Below, in pieces: positions 1-6,197 of a stretch of 8,067 nucleotides of DNA. Each line of letters begins with the position of its first letter. The stretch's first letter is position 1. The position numbers and the translations under genes were made by a program. The notes beneath the pieces are model-generated. The model was given only the letters and a program-made list of their open reading frames with translations, was not told where the DNA came from and did no database searches. The stretch is from NCBI GenBank assembly GCA_964371745.1, contig CAYJNS010000051.1:1-8067 (forward strand). The letters are read 5' to 3'. This DNA comes from CAKOSP01 sp964371745 (GTDB lineage Bacteria; Bacillota_I; Bacilli_A; RF39; UBA660).

Positions 1-594
1 ATAATATTTATTATCATTTTTATCTCTTTGATAAATTTCATTTTTTTTATCACTTAAATTTATATTATAAATACTATTTATACATTCATGTATTTCATTA
101 TTTAGTTGAAAAATACTTTCAAAACTATAATTTATATAATATATATCTTTACTAATTAATTTATCAAAATAAAATTGTATCTTCACATCAATAATATTTA
201 TATAATTTTTCATACTATTATATAATTTTATTTTTTCATGATTTATATTATTTATATTAATATTTTTAAAAAAATATACTAAAACTATTTTAATCATATC
301 TAAATAATAAATAATTTCATATAATTGATAAATATTAGAATTGTATTTATGTGTAAATAATATTTTATTTACACAAGAATATTTAAAAATTAAATTGTTA
401 CATTCTTTTATTCTACTTTTTATATAACCTTTCATATTTTTTAGATCCATTTTTAGGTGCTCAAGATAATAAAAATTGATTAATGTTTCTTTGTCTTTTC
501 CATACAAATTTAGTAGTTTTATATTGTCTATACTATCAACAGCATTACCGTTTTCATCAAATGATGTTTTTATAACATAATTATATTCCTTCAT
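1..594 (-). CDS. Unrecognised protein, 3' end outside the window
   Basis: An open frame runs from an ATG at 594 to the window edge: 198 codons without a stop, so the C-terminus is missing. An AGGAG ribosome binding site (600-604) sits 5 nt before the ATG, and a good promoter lies upstream at 618-646, which makes the start convincing. The protein begins MKEYNYVIKTSFDENGNAVD and is dominated by Ile, Asn, Lys and Tyr. It looks mostly helical, with no signal peptide and only one short hydrophobic patch (around YLDMIKIVLVYFF). I recognise no domain. The coding DNA is extremely AT-rich: the last 180 nt (1-180) are about 12% G+C by hand count, well below typA. It follows two other unrecognised genes on the same strand, but its own promoter suggests it can be transcribed separately. 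The gene is probably real; its function is unknown. Confidence 0.72.
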   Translation of the reverse strand, partial: MKEYNYVIKTSFDENGNAVDSIDNIKLLNLYGKDKETLINFYYLEHLKMDLKNMKGYIKSRIKECNNLIFKYSCVNKILFTHKYNSNIYQLYEIIYYLDMIKIVLVYFFKNININNINHEKIKLYNSMKNYINIIDVKIQFYFDKLISKDIYYINYSFESIFQLNNEIHECINSIYNINLSDKKNEIYQRDKNDNKYY

Positions 595-617
595 AACTGC
601 TCCTTTTTATAAAATGT

Positions 618-646
618 ATTATATCTCACTTCATAAAAAAAGTAAA
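618..646 (-). promoter_or_regulatory. Predicted sigma-A-type promoter for the gene starting at 594
   Basis: Read on the minus strand, a perfect -10 hexamer TATAAT (623-618) is preceded by TTTACT (646-641, 4 of 6 matches to TTGACA) with an optimal 17-nt spacer. Transcription would start around 611, giving a short leader that carries the AGGAG site at 600-604. The promoter lies in the 63-nt gap after the stop of the preceding gene. Confidence 0.6.
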
Positions 647-657
647 GAAACATCATT

Positions 658-1281
658 CTAAACTTTTTTGAGAACATAATTATGTTCATTTAATATATTA
701 GCAATCGATTTACCTTTTTCTAAAACAAATTCATCACTATTAAGTTGATTAAATATATTAACTATAAAATTAAATGATTCTTCTATATCTTCAACTGAAT
801 TTCTTCCTAATTGAATTTTATTTTCAATAGTTGTATTTAAATCAAAATTATCTAACAATATACTTAATTTACCTTCAAAATAATCTTTACAAGCAAACAT
901 TATTAAACCATACATATCATACTCTTCTTTTAAATTAATTTCATTACTATTTATTATTTTACGAATTTCATTTACTAATTTATAATCTTCTTCCATAACT
1001 TTTTTATAAAATTTTATTAAATAAATAAATTCAGGATTTTTATTAAGTAAATTCATTTTTTCTTTAAATAACTTCTGCTTTATATCTTTACTTAAATTTA
1101 AATATAATTTATCAATTTCCAAAAACCACTCATTAAATAAATGTTTTAAAATTTTATTATAAAAAATAAGTTCTATATATTCTGTCTCGAAAGAAAATTC
1201 AGATGTTTCATCTAATAATTTTATATCAAATTTATAATTGTTATAATCTATTTTAAGTTCTGATCTTTGATATTCCACCAT
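658..1281 (-). CDS. Unrecognised 207-aa protein
   Basis: Complete gene, ATG at 1281 and TAG at 658-660. AGGAG (1286-1290) lies 4 nt before the ATG, inside the end of the upstream gene. The two genes overlap by 29 nt in different frames, which points to translational coupling in one transcript. The product is acidic and lysine-rich, probably helical, with no signal peptide, membrane segment, Cys pair or catalytic motif that I can see. The middle (about residues 60-115) is charged and could form a coiled coil. There is one Trp, encoded by TGG. I recognise no family. Base composition is very AT-rich, as in its neighbours, so the three genes from 2323 to 1 look like one accessory block. A shared, possibly complex-forming role with the 356-aa protein is inferred only from the coupling. 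Confidence 0.75.
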   Translation of the reverse strand: MVEYQRSELKIDYNNYKFDIKLLDETSEFSFETEYIELIFYNKILKHLFNEWFLEIDKLYLNLSKDIKQKLFKEKMNLLNKNPEFIYLIKFYKKVMEEDYKLVNEIRKIINSNEINLKEEYDMYGLIMFACKDYFEGKLSILLDNFDLNTTIENKIQLGRNSVEDIEESFNFIVNIFNQLNSDEFVLEKGKSIANILNEHNYVLKKV

Positions 1282-2323
1282 TTTTCTCCTTTATAGTAAC
1301 ATTTATTATATTTTCTTTTTCTTCAAAATATTCTGCACAAGTAATTTCTCCCAAAAAATTAGTTACTTCTTTTAAGATTTCTAAAAATTCTTCTTCTTTA
1401 TATACTGCTAAATCTGGATATTCAGCTTTTAAATTATATATAATTAAATCAGGATACTTATTTAATGCATCTATTACTGATACACATATAAAATTAAGTT
1501 TATTTGCTTCATTTTCTATAAATAACTCGTTATTTTTAATATATTTATTTAAACTATTAGTTAACCATTTTAATTTTTTTAAGATATATAATAAATCTTT
1601 TAAAACTGATTTATCATCTACTTCATCAAAACTATCCCTTACTAAATTTATCGAAGTTTCTCTTGCATCTATCAATTCATTTAATTTATATTTAAAATAC
1701 GCTTTTAAAGCTTTAGATTTATCTACAAGTTCATCATATTTATTATCATAAACTAAAATATTATTTTCATTATCAAATAATTCTATATTTAAACTATAAT
1801 CTTCTTCATCATAAGTTATTTCTTCTTCACAAGTAGGAATTAATTTATAAATATCTTTTTCAAATGATTTTAAATTGTAATCAGCTATAATAAAACTTGA
1901 TATTTCACTAATACTTTTTAATTTCAGTTCATATAAATTTTTCATATTTTCTCTATAATCTTCAAAATCAATTAAAACATCAATTAATTTTTCAATTGAT
2001 TTATTACTATTAAACTCATCAAGTATACTTATTATAAAATTTAAAAACTTACTATCTTCATCAATTAATTTTCCTATTTCATTTAAGTACTTTAATTTTT
2101 CTTGATAATCATTAAATATATTTAAAACTTTTAATTTCTTTTTTTGTAAAACAAAATATTTTAAATCTTTTAAATTAGAATATAAATAACCATTTACTCT
2201 ATTAATAATAAAGTGTTTTAATGTTTCAATATATTCAGGTGTTTTTTTGAACTCATCTAACTTTTCCTTTGAATAATCAAAAAATAAATTTTTATAAATA
2301 TCTCCAAATTTATCATTTTCCAT
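1253..2323 (-). CDS. Unrecognised 356-aa helical, acidic protein
   Basis: I chose the ATG at 2323 (protein begins MENDKFGDIYKNLFF), preceded by AGGTGG (2328-2333). The frame stays open to a TTG at 2374 and contains another ATG at 2350. However, a good promoter occupies 2346-2374, so transcripts should begin downstream of both and only the 2323 start would be translated. The stop is TAA at 1253-1255, 29 nt inside the next gene. The protein is rich in Lys, Glu, Asp, Leu, Ile and Asn and looks helical. A very acidic stretch lies near residues 165-186. It contains scattered Cys but no recognisable metal site, signal peptide or transmembrane segment. I do not recognise a family. It heads a small operon with the 207-aa gene. 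Cytoplasmic location is inferred from the absence of export signals. Confidence 0.75.
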   Translation of the reverse strand: MENDKFGDIYKNLFFDYSKEKLDEFKKTPEYIETLKHFIINRVNGYLYSNLKDLKYFVLQKKKLKVLNIFNDYQEKLKYLNEIGKLIDEDSKFLNFIISILDEFNSNKSIEKLIDVLIDFEDYRENMKNLYELKLKSISEISSFIIADYNLKSFEKDIYKLIPTCEEEITYDEEDYSLNIELFDNENNILVYDNKYDELVDKSKALKAYFKYKLNELIDARETSINLVRDSFDEVDDKSVLKDLLYILKKLKWLTNSLNKYIKNNELFIENEANKLNFICVSVIDALNKYPDLIIYNLKAEYPDLAVYKEEEFLEILKEVTNFLGEITCAEYFEEKENIINVTIKEKNGGISKIRT

Positions 2324-2345
2324 ATCCCCACCTACTTCTAAAGTT

Positions 2346-2374
2346 ATCATATCACAATATTTTTCTTTAAACAA
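2346..2374 (-). promoter_or_regulatory. Predicted promoter inside the extended reading frame
   Basis: On the minus strand TTGTTT (2374-2369) and TATGAT (2351-2346) are separated by exactly 17 nt. The -10 is extended by an upstream TG (TGATATGAT). Transcription would begin near 2339, leaving a short leader with the AGGTGG site before the ATG at 2323. The -35 coincides with the TTG that would otherwise be the first codon of the longest frame. This is why I rejected the longer start. Confidence 0.55.
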
Positions 2375-2394
2375 TAAAAAAGATTAAAATCTAT

Positions 2395-2430
2395 ATATAA
2401 TAAAAGAAGCCTAAGCTTCTTTTATTATAT
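2395..2430 (-). terminator. Strong hairpin terminator ending the nuclease remnant
   Basis: There is a perfect 16-bp inverted repeat (2395-2410 with 2415-2430) around a 4-nt loop. The stem base near the loop is GAAGC/GCTTC and the rest is AT-rich. On the minus strand the descending arm gives a T-rich run (TTTTATTATATATA). The loop contains the TAG stop (2411-2413) of the upstream reading frame, so terminator and gene end overlap. It insulates the downstream unknown operon, whose promoter begins about 20 nt later. Confidence 0.75.
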
Positions 2431-2945
2431 TATTAATTTTTTCTTGAGTTAAAGCAGTAATATCTTTTATGAAATTAATGTCCATATTTTTTTGATGTAA
2501 GTTTATAACAACTTCTTTTTCCTTTTCTGCTTTACCTTCAGCAAGCGCACTTTCACGGTTATCTCTTTCTACTTGTTTTTTTTCACTTTCAGCTTTTAGT
2601 CTTGCATGTTCTTCTCGAATTAATTGTATTTTATATTCTGGATCTGCAGCTATTTTTTCTTGCAAGTCCATATATGTTTTATATTCTTCATCACTTAAGG
2701 CCATATCCTTCATCTCCTCTACGCTTTTTGAAACCATAAATTTTAGAAACTTAATTTACTTTTTCACTGAATCCATTTTTTTCTTCTAATCTTGATAAAT
2801 TTATTACTTCTATTTCTAAATTTCCATTTAGCTTTCGCATATTCACTGTATCATAAATTTGCCCTCTTGTAAATATATATGGAAAATCCCCTCGATCGTT
2901 TTCTATAAATATTATACAGTATACATTTTTTACATATTTACCCTC
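2411..2945 (-). pseudogene. Frameshifted C-terminal remnant of a Rpn/PD-(D/E)XK nuclease-family (transposase-like) protein
   Basis: Two frames, read on the minus strand, together resemble the C-terminal half of Rpn-type nuclease/putative transposase proteins. The first (2945-2751) has no start codon where one is needed. It contains KNVYCIIFIEN and LEIEVINLSRLEEKNGF, then stops at TAA 2751-2753. The second is open from 2752 and continues IKFLKFMVSKSVEEMKDMA. Its tail has charged AEGKAEKEKE and KNMDINFIKDITALTQEKI, typical of the family C-terminus. Deleting one A at the junction (GTA AAT to GTA ATT) would join them in frame. The 108-codon frame 2737-2411 has an ATG but no ribosome binding site, so it is probably not an independent gene. 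The N-terminal catalytic half is absent; reading upstream meets TAG at 2946-2948 and then TAA. Family assignment comes from remembered patterns and is moderate; decay is clearer. Confidence 0.6.
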
Positions 2946-3072
2946 CTACCTTTTATATTACCGAAAAGTTGTATATTTCCTTTTTTTTAAAGCAACTTTG
3001 TTAAAAAAAACAGAATTTTTTAATAAACTACTATCTTTTGTGTTTCATTTAGTGCTTTTTAATATTGTATAT

Positions 3073-3101
3073 AAAAAGACTAAATATAACCTTTAGCCTT
3101 T
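3073..3101 (-). terminator. Intrinsic terminator of typA
   Basis: The minus-strand RNA forms a 10-bp stem (3101-3092 with 3084-3075), with one G-U pair and a 7-nt loop. It runs directly into a five-U tract (3077-3073) and more A/U. The stem includes the last sense codons and the TAG stop (3080-3082) of typA, so the gene is closed very tightly. The 3072-2946 stretch beyond it is AT-rich with long T and A runs, and I see no gene in it. Confidence 0.7.
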
Positions 3102-4903
3102 CTACTATCTATTTTTTTTCTTTCATCAGTATTTCTTACCTTCTTAGTAATTCTTATATTATTAGGTGTTATTTCAACAAGCTCATCACTATTAATAAAC
3201 TCTAAAGCATATTCTAGTGATATTGGTCTAGGTCTTTTTAAAACTACTGTTTTATCAGCACTAGCGGCTCTTGTATTAGTTAACTGTTTAGCTTTAACAA
3301 TATTAACAGCTAAATCATTTTCTTTATTACACTCACCTATTATCATACCCTCATATACATCTGCACCTGGTTCTATAAATAAAATACCACGGTCTTCTAA
3401 AGCTCCAGCTGCATAAGCAGTAGCTTTACCATTTTCCATTGATACAAGTACTCCAAGTTTTCTTTCACTAGATACATTATCAGCAACCTTCATATATTTT
3501 TTAAATGTATGATTTATTATTCCATAACCTTTAGTTAGAGTCATAAACTCAGTATTAAAACCAATTAAACCTCTAGATGGCATTAAATAAATTAATCTAT
3601 TTAAATCATTTATTTTATTAATGCTTTCAAGTGATGCTCCACGGTTACCTAAAGCTTCAATAACTGATCCCATAGCCTCATCATCAACCTCTATTTGAAC
3701 ATCTTCATAAGGTTCACATTTTTCTCCATCTATTTCTTTTATAATAACTTCAGGTTTAGCAACCATAAGTTCAAAACCTTCTCTTCTCATATTTTCAATT
3801 AAAATTGATAAATGTAGTTCTCCTCTTCCAGATACTGCCCATGAATCATTACTTATTTTTTCAACTATTAAAGATACATCAGATTGAGTTGCTTTAAATA
3901 ATCTTTCTTCAATCTTACTCGCAGTTACTATCTTACCATCTTTTCCTATAAAAGGAGAGTTACTTGTTGAAAAAGTCATCTTTAAAGTAGGCTCATCTAT
4001 TCTAAGAACAGGAAGAGCATCTTCTTTACCAGGATTACATATAGTTTCACCAACAGATATATCAGCAAGACCCGCTAAAGCTATTATTTCACCAGATGAA
4101 GCACTTTCTATTTCAATTCTTTTAAGTCCATGAAAACCAAATAATTTTTGTACACGAAACTCTTTTTTAGTTCCATCAAGTCTCATACAAGTAACCATAG
4201 AGTTTACTTTAATCTCCCCACTTGTTACTTTACCTATTGCTATTCTTCCTAAAAAATCATTATAGTCAAGCAGTGCTGGTTGAAACTGTAAATAATCTTT
4301 AGTACTTTCTTTAGGTGATGGTACTTCACTAACTATCATATCAAATAAAGGATTATAGTCTTCATTTTGAGTTTCAACATTCTCATCTAAAGAACATGTT
4401 CCATTAATCGCAGATACATAAGCAACTTTAAAATCAAGTTGATCATCAGTAGCACCTAAGTCCATAAATAACTCAAGTACTTCATCTACTACATGTTTAA
4501 CTCTAGCAGTAGGTTTATCTACTTTATTAATTAAAACAATAGGTTTAACACCTGCAGCTAAAGCTTTAGATAAAACAAATCTAGTTTGAGGCATAGGCCC
4601 TTCATAAGCATCAACTACTAAACATACTCCATCAACCATATTCATAATTCTTTCTACTTCTCCACCAAAATCAGCATGACCTGGAGTATCAAGTATATTT
4701 ATCTTATAATCTTGATAGTTAATCGCAGTAGTCTTAGCAAGTATTGTAATTCCTCTTTCTCTTTCTAAGTCATTTGAATCCATTGCTCTTTCACTTACTA
4801 CTTCATTATCTCTAAATGTATCACTCTTTTTTAAAAGTTGATCAACAAGTGTAGTCTTACCATGGTCTACATGGGCTATAATAGCTATATTCTTAAGTTT
4901 CAT
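3080..4903 (-). CDS. typA: Translational GTPase TypA/BipA
   Basis: Full-length 607-aa member of the ribosome-binding translational GTPase family (EF-G-like). BipA/TypA associates with ribosomes and assists 50S subunit assembly and adaptation to stress such as low temperature. All G motifs are visible: P-loop AHVDHGKTT (residues 10-18), switch I RERGIT (48-53), switch II DTPGH (72-76), NKVD (126-129) and an SA-type G5 (VSAINGT, about 163-169). EF-G-like domains follow, including SGRGELHLSILIENMRREGFE and SRGLIGFNTEF, and then the TypA-specific C-terminal domain with NTRAASADKTVVLKRPRPISLEYALEFI. Length matches the family. AGAGGG (4910-4915) lies 6 nt before the ATG, and a promoter at 4932-4959 and terminator at 3073-3101 make it a single-gene unit. 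Its codon composition is less AT-extreme than the genes at 1-2323, as expected for a core gene. Identification is secure. Confidence 0.98.
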   Translation of the reverse strand: MKLKNIAIIAHVDHGKTTLVDQLLKKSDTFRDNEVVSERAMDSNDLERERGITILAKTTAINYQDYKINILDTPGHADFGGEVERIMNMVDGVCLVVDAYEGPMPQTRFVLSKALAAGVKPIVLINKVDKPTARVKHVVDEVLELFMDLGATDDQLDFKVAYVSAINGTCSLDENVETQNEDYNPLFDMIVSEVPSPKESTKDYLQFQPALLDYNDFLGRIAIGKVTSGEIKVNSMVTCMRLDGTKKEFRVQKLFGFHGLKRIEIESASSGEIIALAGLADISVGETICNPGKEDALPVLRIDEPTLKMTFSTSNSPFIGKDGKIVTASKIEERLFKATQSDVSLIVEKISNDSWAVSGRGELHLSILIENMRREGFELMVAKPEVIIKEIDGEKCEPYEDVQIEVDDEAMGSVIEALGNRGASLESINKINDLNRLIYLMPSRGLIGFNTEFMTLTKGYGIINHTFKKYMKVADNVSSERKLGVLVSMENGKATAYAAGALEDRGILFIEPGADVYEGMIIGECNKENDLAVNIVKAKQLTNTRAASADKTVVLKRPRPISLEYALEFINSDELVEITPNNIRITKKVRNTDERKKIDSRKAKGYI

Positions 4904-4931
4904 AATTATCCCTCTTTTTCACACAAATAAG

Positions 4932-4959
4932 ATTATAACATAAAAAGAAGAAAAATCAA
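4932..4959 (-). promoter_or_regulatory. Predicted typA promoter
   Basis: On the minus strand the -10 is a perfect TATAAT (4937-4932) with a TG extension (TGTTATAAT). The -35 candidate is TTGATT (4959-4954) at a 16-nt spacing. Transcription would start near 4925, giving a leader of about 20 nt that contains the AGAGGG ribosome binding site. The -35 lies inside the hairpin at 4950-4969, so upstream termination and typA initiation share sequence. Confidence 0.65.
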
Positions 4960-4969
4960 AGGATTTTTC
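4950..4969 (-). terminator. Weak hairpin terminator after the surface-protein gene
   Basis: An 8-bp inverted repeat, GAAAAATC at 4950-4957 with GATTTTTC at 4962-4969, encloses a 4-nt loop. On the minus strand it is followed by the T-rich run TTCTTTTT. The stem is mostly A-T, so efficiency is doubtful; the GC-rich inverted repeat at 4994-5025 may contribute to 3'-end formation. Confidence 0.4.
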
Positions 4970-4993
4970 CATTAAAGTGTTAATAACTAGGCG

Positions 4994-5025
4994 CTGCCGG
5001 CCAGACTAACGCCTGCCAGCGGCAG
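4994..5025. repeat. GC-rich inverted repeat just past the surface-gene stop codon
   Basis: CTGCCG (4994-4999) is complementary to CGGCAG (5020-5025), and a nested alternative pairs CTGCC (5013-5017) with GGCAG (5021-5025) around a 3-nt loop. The surrounding 35 nt (4991-5025) are 74% G+C in an otherwise strongly AT-rich intergenic region. The repeat begins 10 nt after the TAG of the surface-protein gene. It has no U-tract immediately behind it in the minus direction, so it is not a normal terminator. Its position resembles the hairpin/cruciform that follows the variable region in characterised DGR targets; that role is inference. Confidence 0.55.
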
Positions 5026-5035
5026 AAAACCAAAG

Positions 5036-6160
5036 CTACATTCCTAACCTAAATGGATCAGCTTCGCTGCCCATTCCACTAATTATCTCTACATTAGTCT
5101 TTAAGTATATAGTTGGCCGCCCGGCAGAACCACGACTCGAGAAGTCCGCATAGCCATTACCGTTGCCGTGCACATACCACGCACGAGGCGAGGAAGAAGA
5201 GTTAGGCGCTATTGTCCATTCAAGAGAACCTAAAAATACCCAATTATTATCTTGCATTTCTGTATTGTTGTAATATTCATCATCATACGGACTATTTCCT
5301 TGAAAATTTAATAATCCCCAATAACTTTCACTTGCTCCATAGAAATAATCACTTGGATACATTAATCCTATATTATAACTTTGAACAGTCTGTGCTAAAA
5401 CTTCTTTTTCATGAAATTTTATAGGAGTTTGAGTGAAGTCAGCATTCCCTGGCGCTCCTATATTTAACTTCTCACTTGCTATCATACTTTGATAATTACT
5501 TGGCAAACTATTATAAAAAGTATTATTTAAATATATATTTATATCTGCATCGTCTGTTGCACTAGATGTATCAGCACCTTCCCATCTATTATCATCTCCT
5601 GCATCAAATGCTTGATTAGTAATAGCTGCGGTTTCTTTTATAAGCTTTACTTTACCATCATAGATACCTAGTATTCTATATTTATTTTCTTCTGGACACA
5701 CTGCTTCATCACTACCAAAACATACCCAGTTATTTGGATTTGCTCCACTATATCTATAATTATTATCTTGAGCCGATGTTGCTATACTTGATGTATGTTG
5801 AATAAGTCCATCAGCTTCTGTATGTAGTTCTAATATTTGTTCTGATAGTGGTACTAATATATCAAAATAAACAAAACATCTCTCTGATCCTGTTACACTT
5901 ACCTGTGCCTGTTTAGTAGAGTTATCATACGTTATTGTTGATCCATTTGTACAATAACTTTTTTCATCATTAAATACATATCCTTCACTTGGAAATGTTT
6001 CTAATGATGATTCAAAAAATGTTCCATCTTCTTTTTCTAACCATATTGCAAATAAATTTGTATCTACTGTTTCTTCTAAAGTATTTTCTTTTGTTGTTAA
6101 ATATATTATAAATATTCCTACTAATATTAAAATAACAGTTATTGGTATTATCTTTTTCAT
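5036..6160 (-). CDS. Membrane-anchored extracellular protein with lectin/FGE-like C-terminal domain and a composition-shifted variable-looking tract
   Basis: Complete 374-aa protein. Residues 1-3 (MKK) precede one hydrophobic segment (about 4-21) that acts as signal anchor, leaving the rest outside the cell; there is no lipobox or LPXTG. Residues 33-100 form a small domain with Cys70 and Cys95 and a CFVYFD end. From about 134 comes the pattern YRYSGANPNNWVCFGSDEAVCPEENKYRILGIYDGKVKLIK, then IGLMYPSDY, NNWVFLGSLEWTI, GRPTIYLKTNVEI and SGMGSEADPFRL. I recall this arrangement from multicopy surface proteins of low-GC gut bacteria; the fold is probably related to DUF6273/FGE/C-type-lectin domains. 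The ligand is unknown. AGGTG (6169-6173) lies 8 nt before the ATG. It starts 37 nt after two DNA-binding protein genes and may share their transcript. Residues 318-348 are encoded by a GC-rich, adenine-poor tract unlike the rest of the gene. Confidence 0.85.
   Translation of the reverse strand: MKKIIPITVILILVGIFIIYLTTKENTLEETVDTNLFAIWLEKEDGTFFESSLETFPSEGYVFNDEKSYCTNGSTITYDNSTKQAQVSVTGSERCFVYFDILVPLSEQILELHTEADGLIQHTSSIATSAQDNNYRYSGANPNNWVCFGSDEAVCPEENKYRILGIYDGKVKLIKETAAITNQAFDAGDDNRWEGADTSSATDDADINIYLNNTFYNSLPSNYQSMIASEKLNIGAPGNADFTQTPIKFHEKEVLAQTVQSYNIGLMYPSDYFYGASESYWGLLNFQGNSPYDDEYYNNTEMQDNNWVFLGSLEWTIAPNSSSSPRAWYVHGNGNGYADFSSRGSAGRPTIYLKTNVEIISGMGSEADPFRLGM
5117..5209 (-). other. Candidate hypervariable region (DGR-like) within the surface-protein gene
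   Basis: These 31 codons (residues 318-348, from A-P-N-S to A-G-R) have 11 A, 25 T and 57 G+C on the coding strand: 12% A and 61% G+C. The preceding 93 coding nt (5303-5211) are 39% A and 30% G+C, and the last 81 nt of the gene (5116-5036) are 36% A. No codon in the tract ends in A. The encoded stretch is rich in Ser, Gly, Arg and Asn around an AWYV core. The tract ends in an 11-bp run of only G and C (5115-5125). In DGR targets, template adenines are randomised in the 3' end of lectin-fold genes, next to a G/C-only homing block. No reverse transcriptase is visible here, so activity cannot be claimed. Confidence 0.45.
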
Positions 6161-6197
6161 ATCATCATCACCTATTATATTAATTTTACTATACTTT

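Larger units (their letters stand above)
4988..5210. repeat. 8-bp direct repeats bracketing the GC-rich segment
   Basis: TAGGCGCT occurs at 4988-4995 and again at 5203-5210, same orientation, 215 bp apart. One copy is at the 5' edge (coding sense) of the adenine-poor tract; the other lies at the far side of the inverted repeat beyond the stop codon. Together they bracket all the GC-rich DNA here. No terminal inverted repeats are seen just inside them. A chance match between two GC-rich stretches is quite possible. Confidence 0.4.

Noticed and set aside
2411..2737. Independent 108-aa gene starting at ATG 2737
   Set aside because: It has no ribosome binding site, its residues resemble the tail of a longer family, and sequence immediately upstream continues the resemblance in a shifted frame.
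2965..2999. Inverted repeat AAAGTTG/CAACTTT as a terminator
   Set aside because: The stem is only 7 bp with a 21-nt loop and a short U run, and typA already has a better terminator at 3073-3101.
5004..5209. Integron attC-like pair: GCCTAAC (minus strand, 5207-5201) and GTTAGTC (minus strand, 5010-5004)
   Set aside because: The second site does not fit GTTRRRY, the spacing (about 190 bp) exceeds usual attC lengths, the first site lies inside coding sequence, and no integrase is present.
5212..5424. Plus-strand open frame of 70 codons
   Set aside because: It lies entirely antisense to the surface-protein gene, has no ribosome binding site of note, and the opposite strand has clear domain patterns.
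6174..6179. TATAAT just before the surface-protein gene as its -10
   Set aside because: No -35 lies at a suitable distance, and transcription starting about 7 nt downstream would exclude the AGGTG ribosome binding site.
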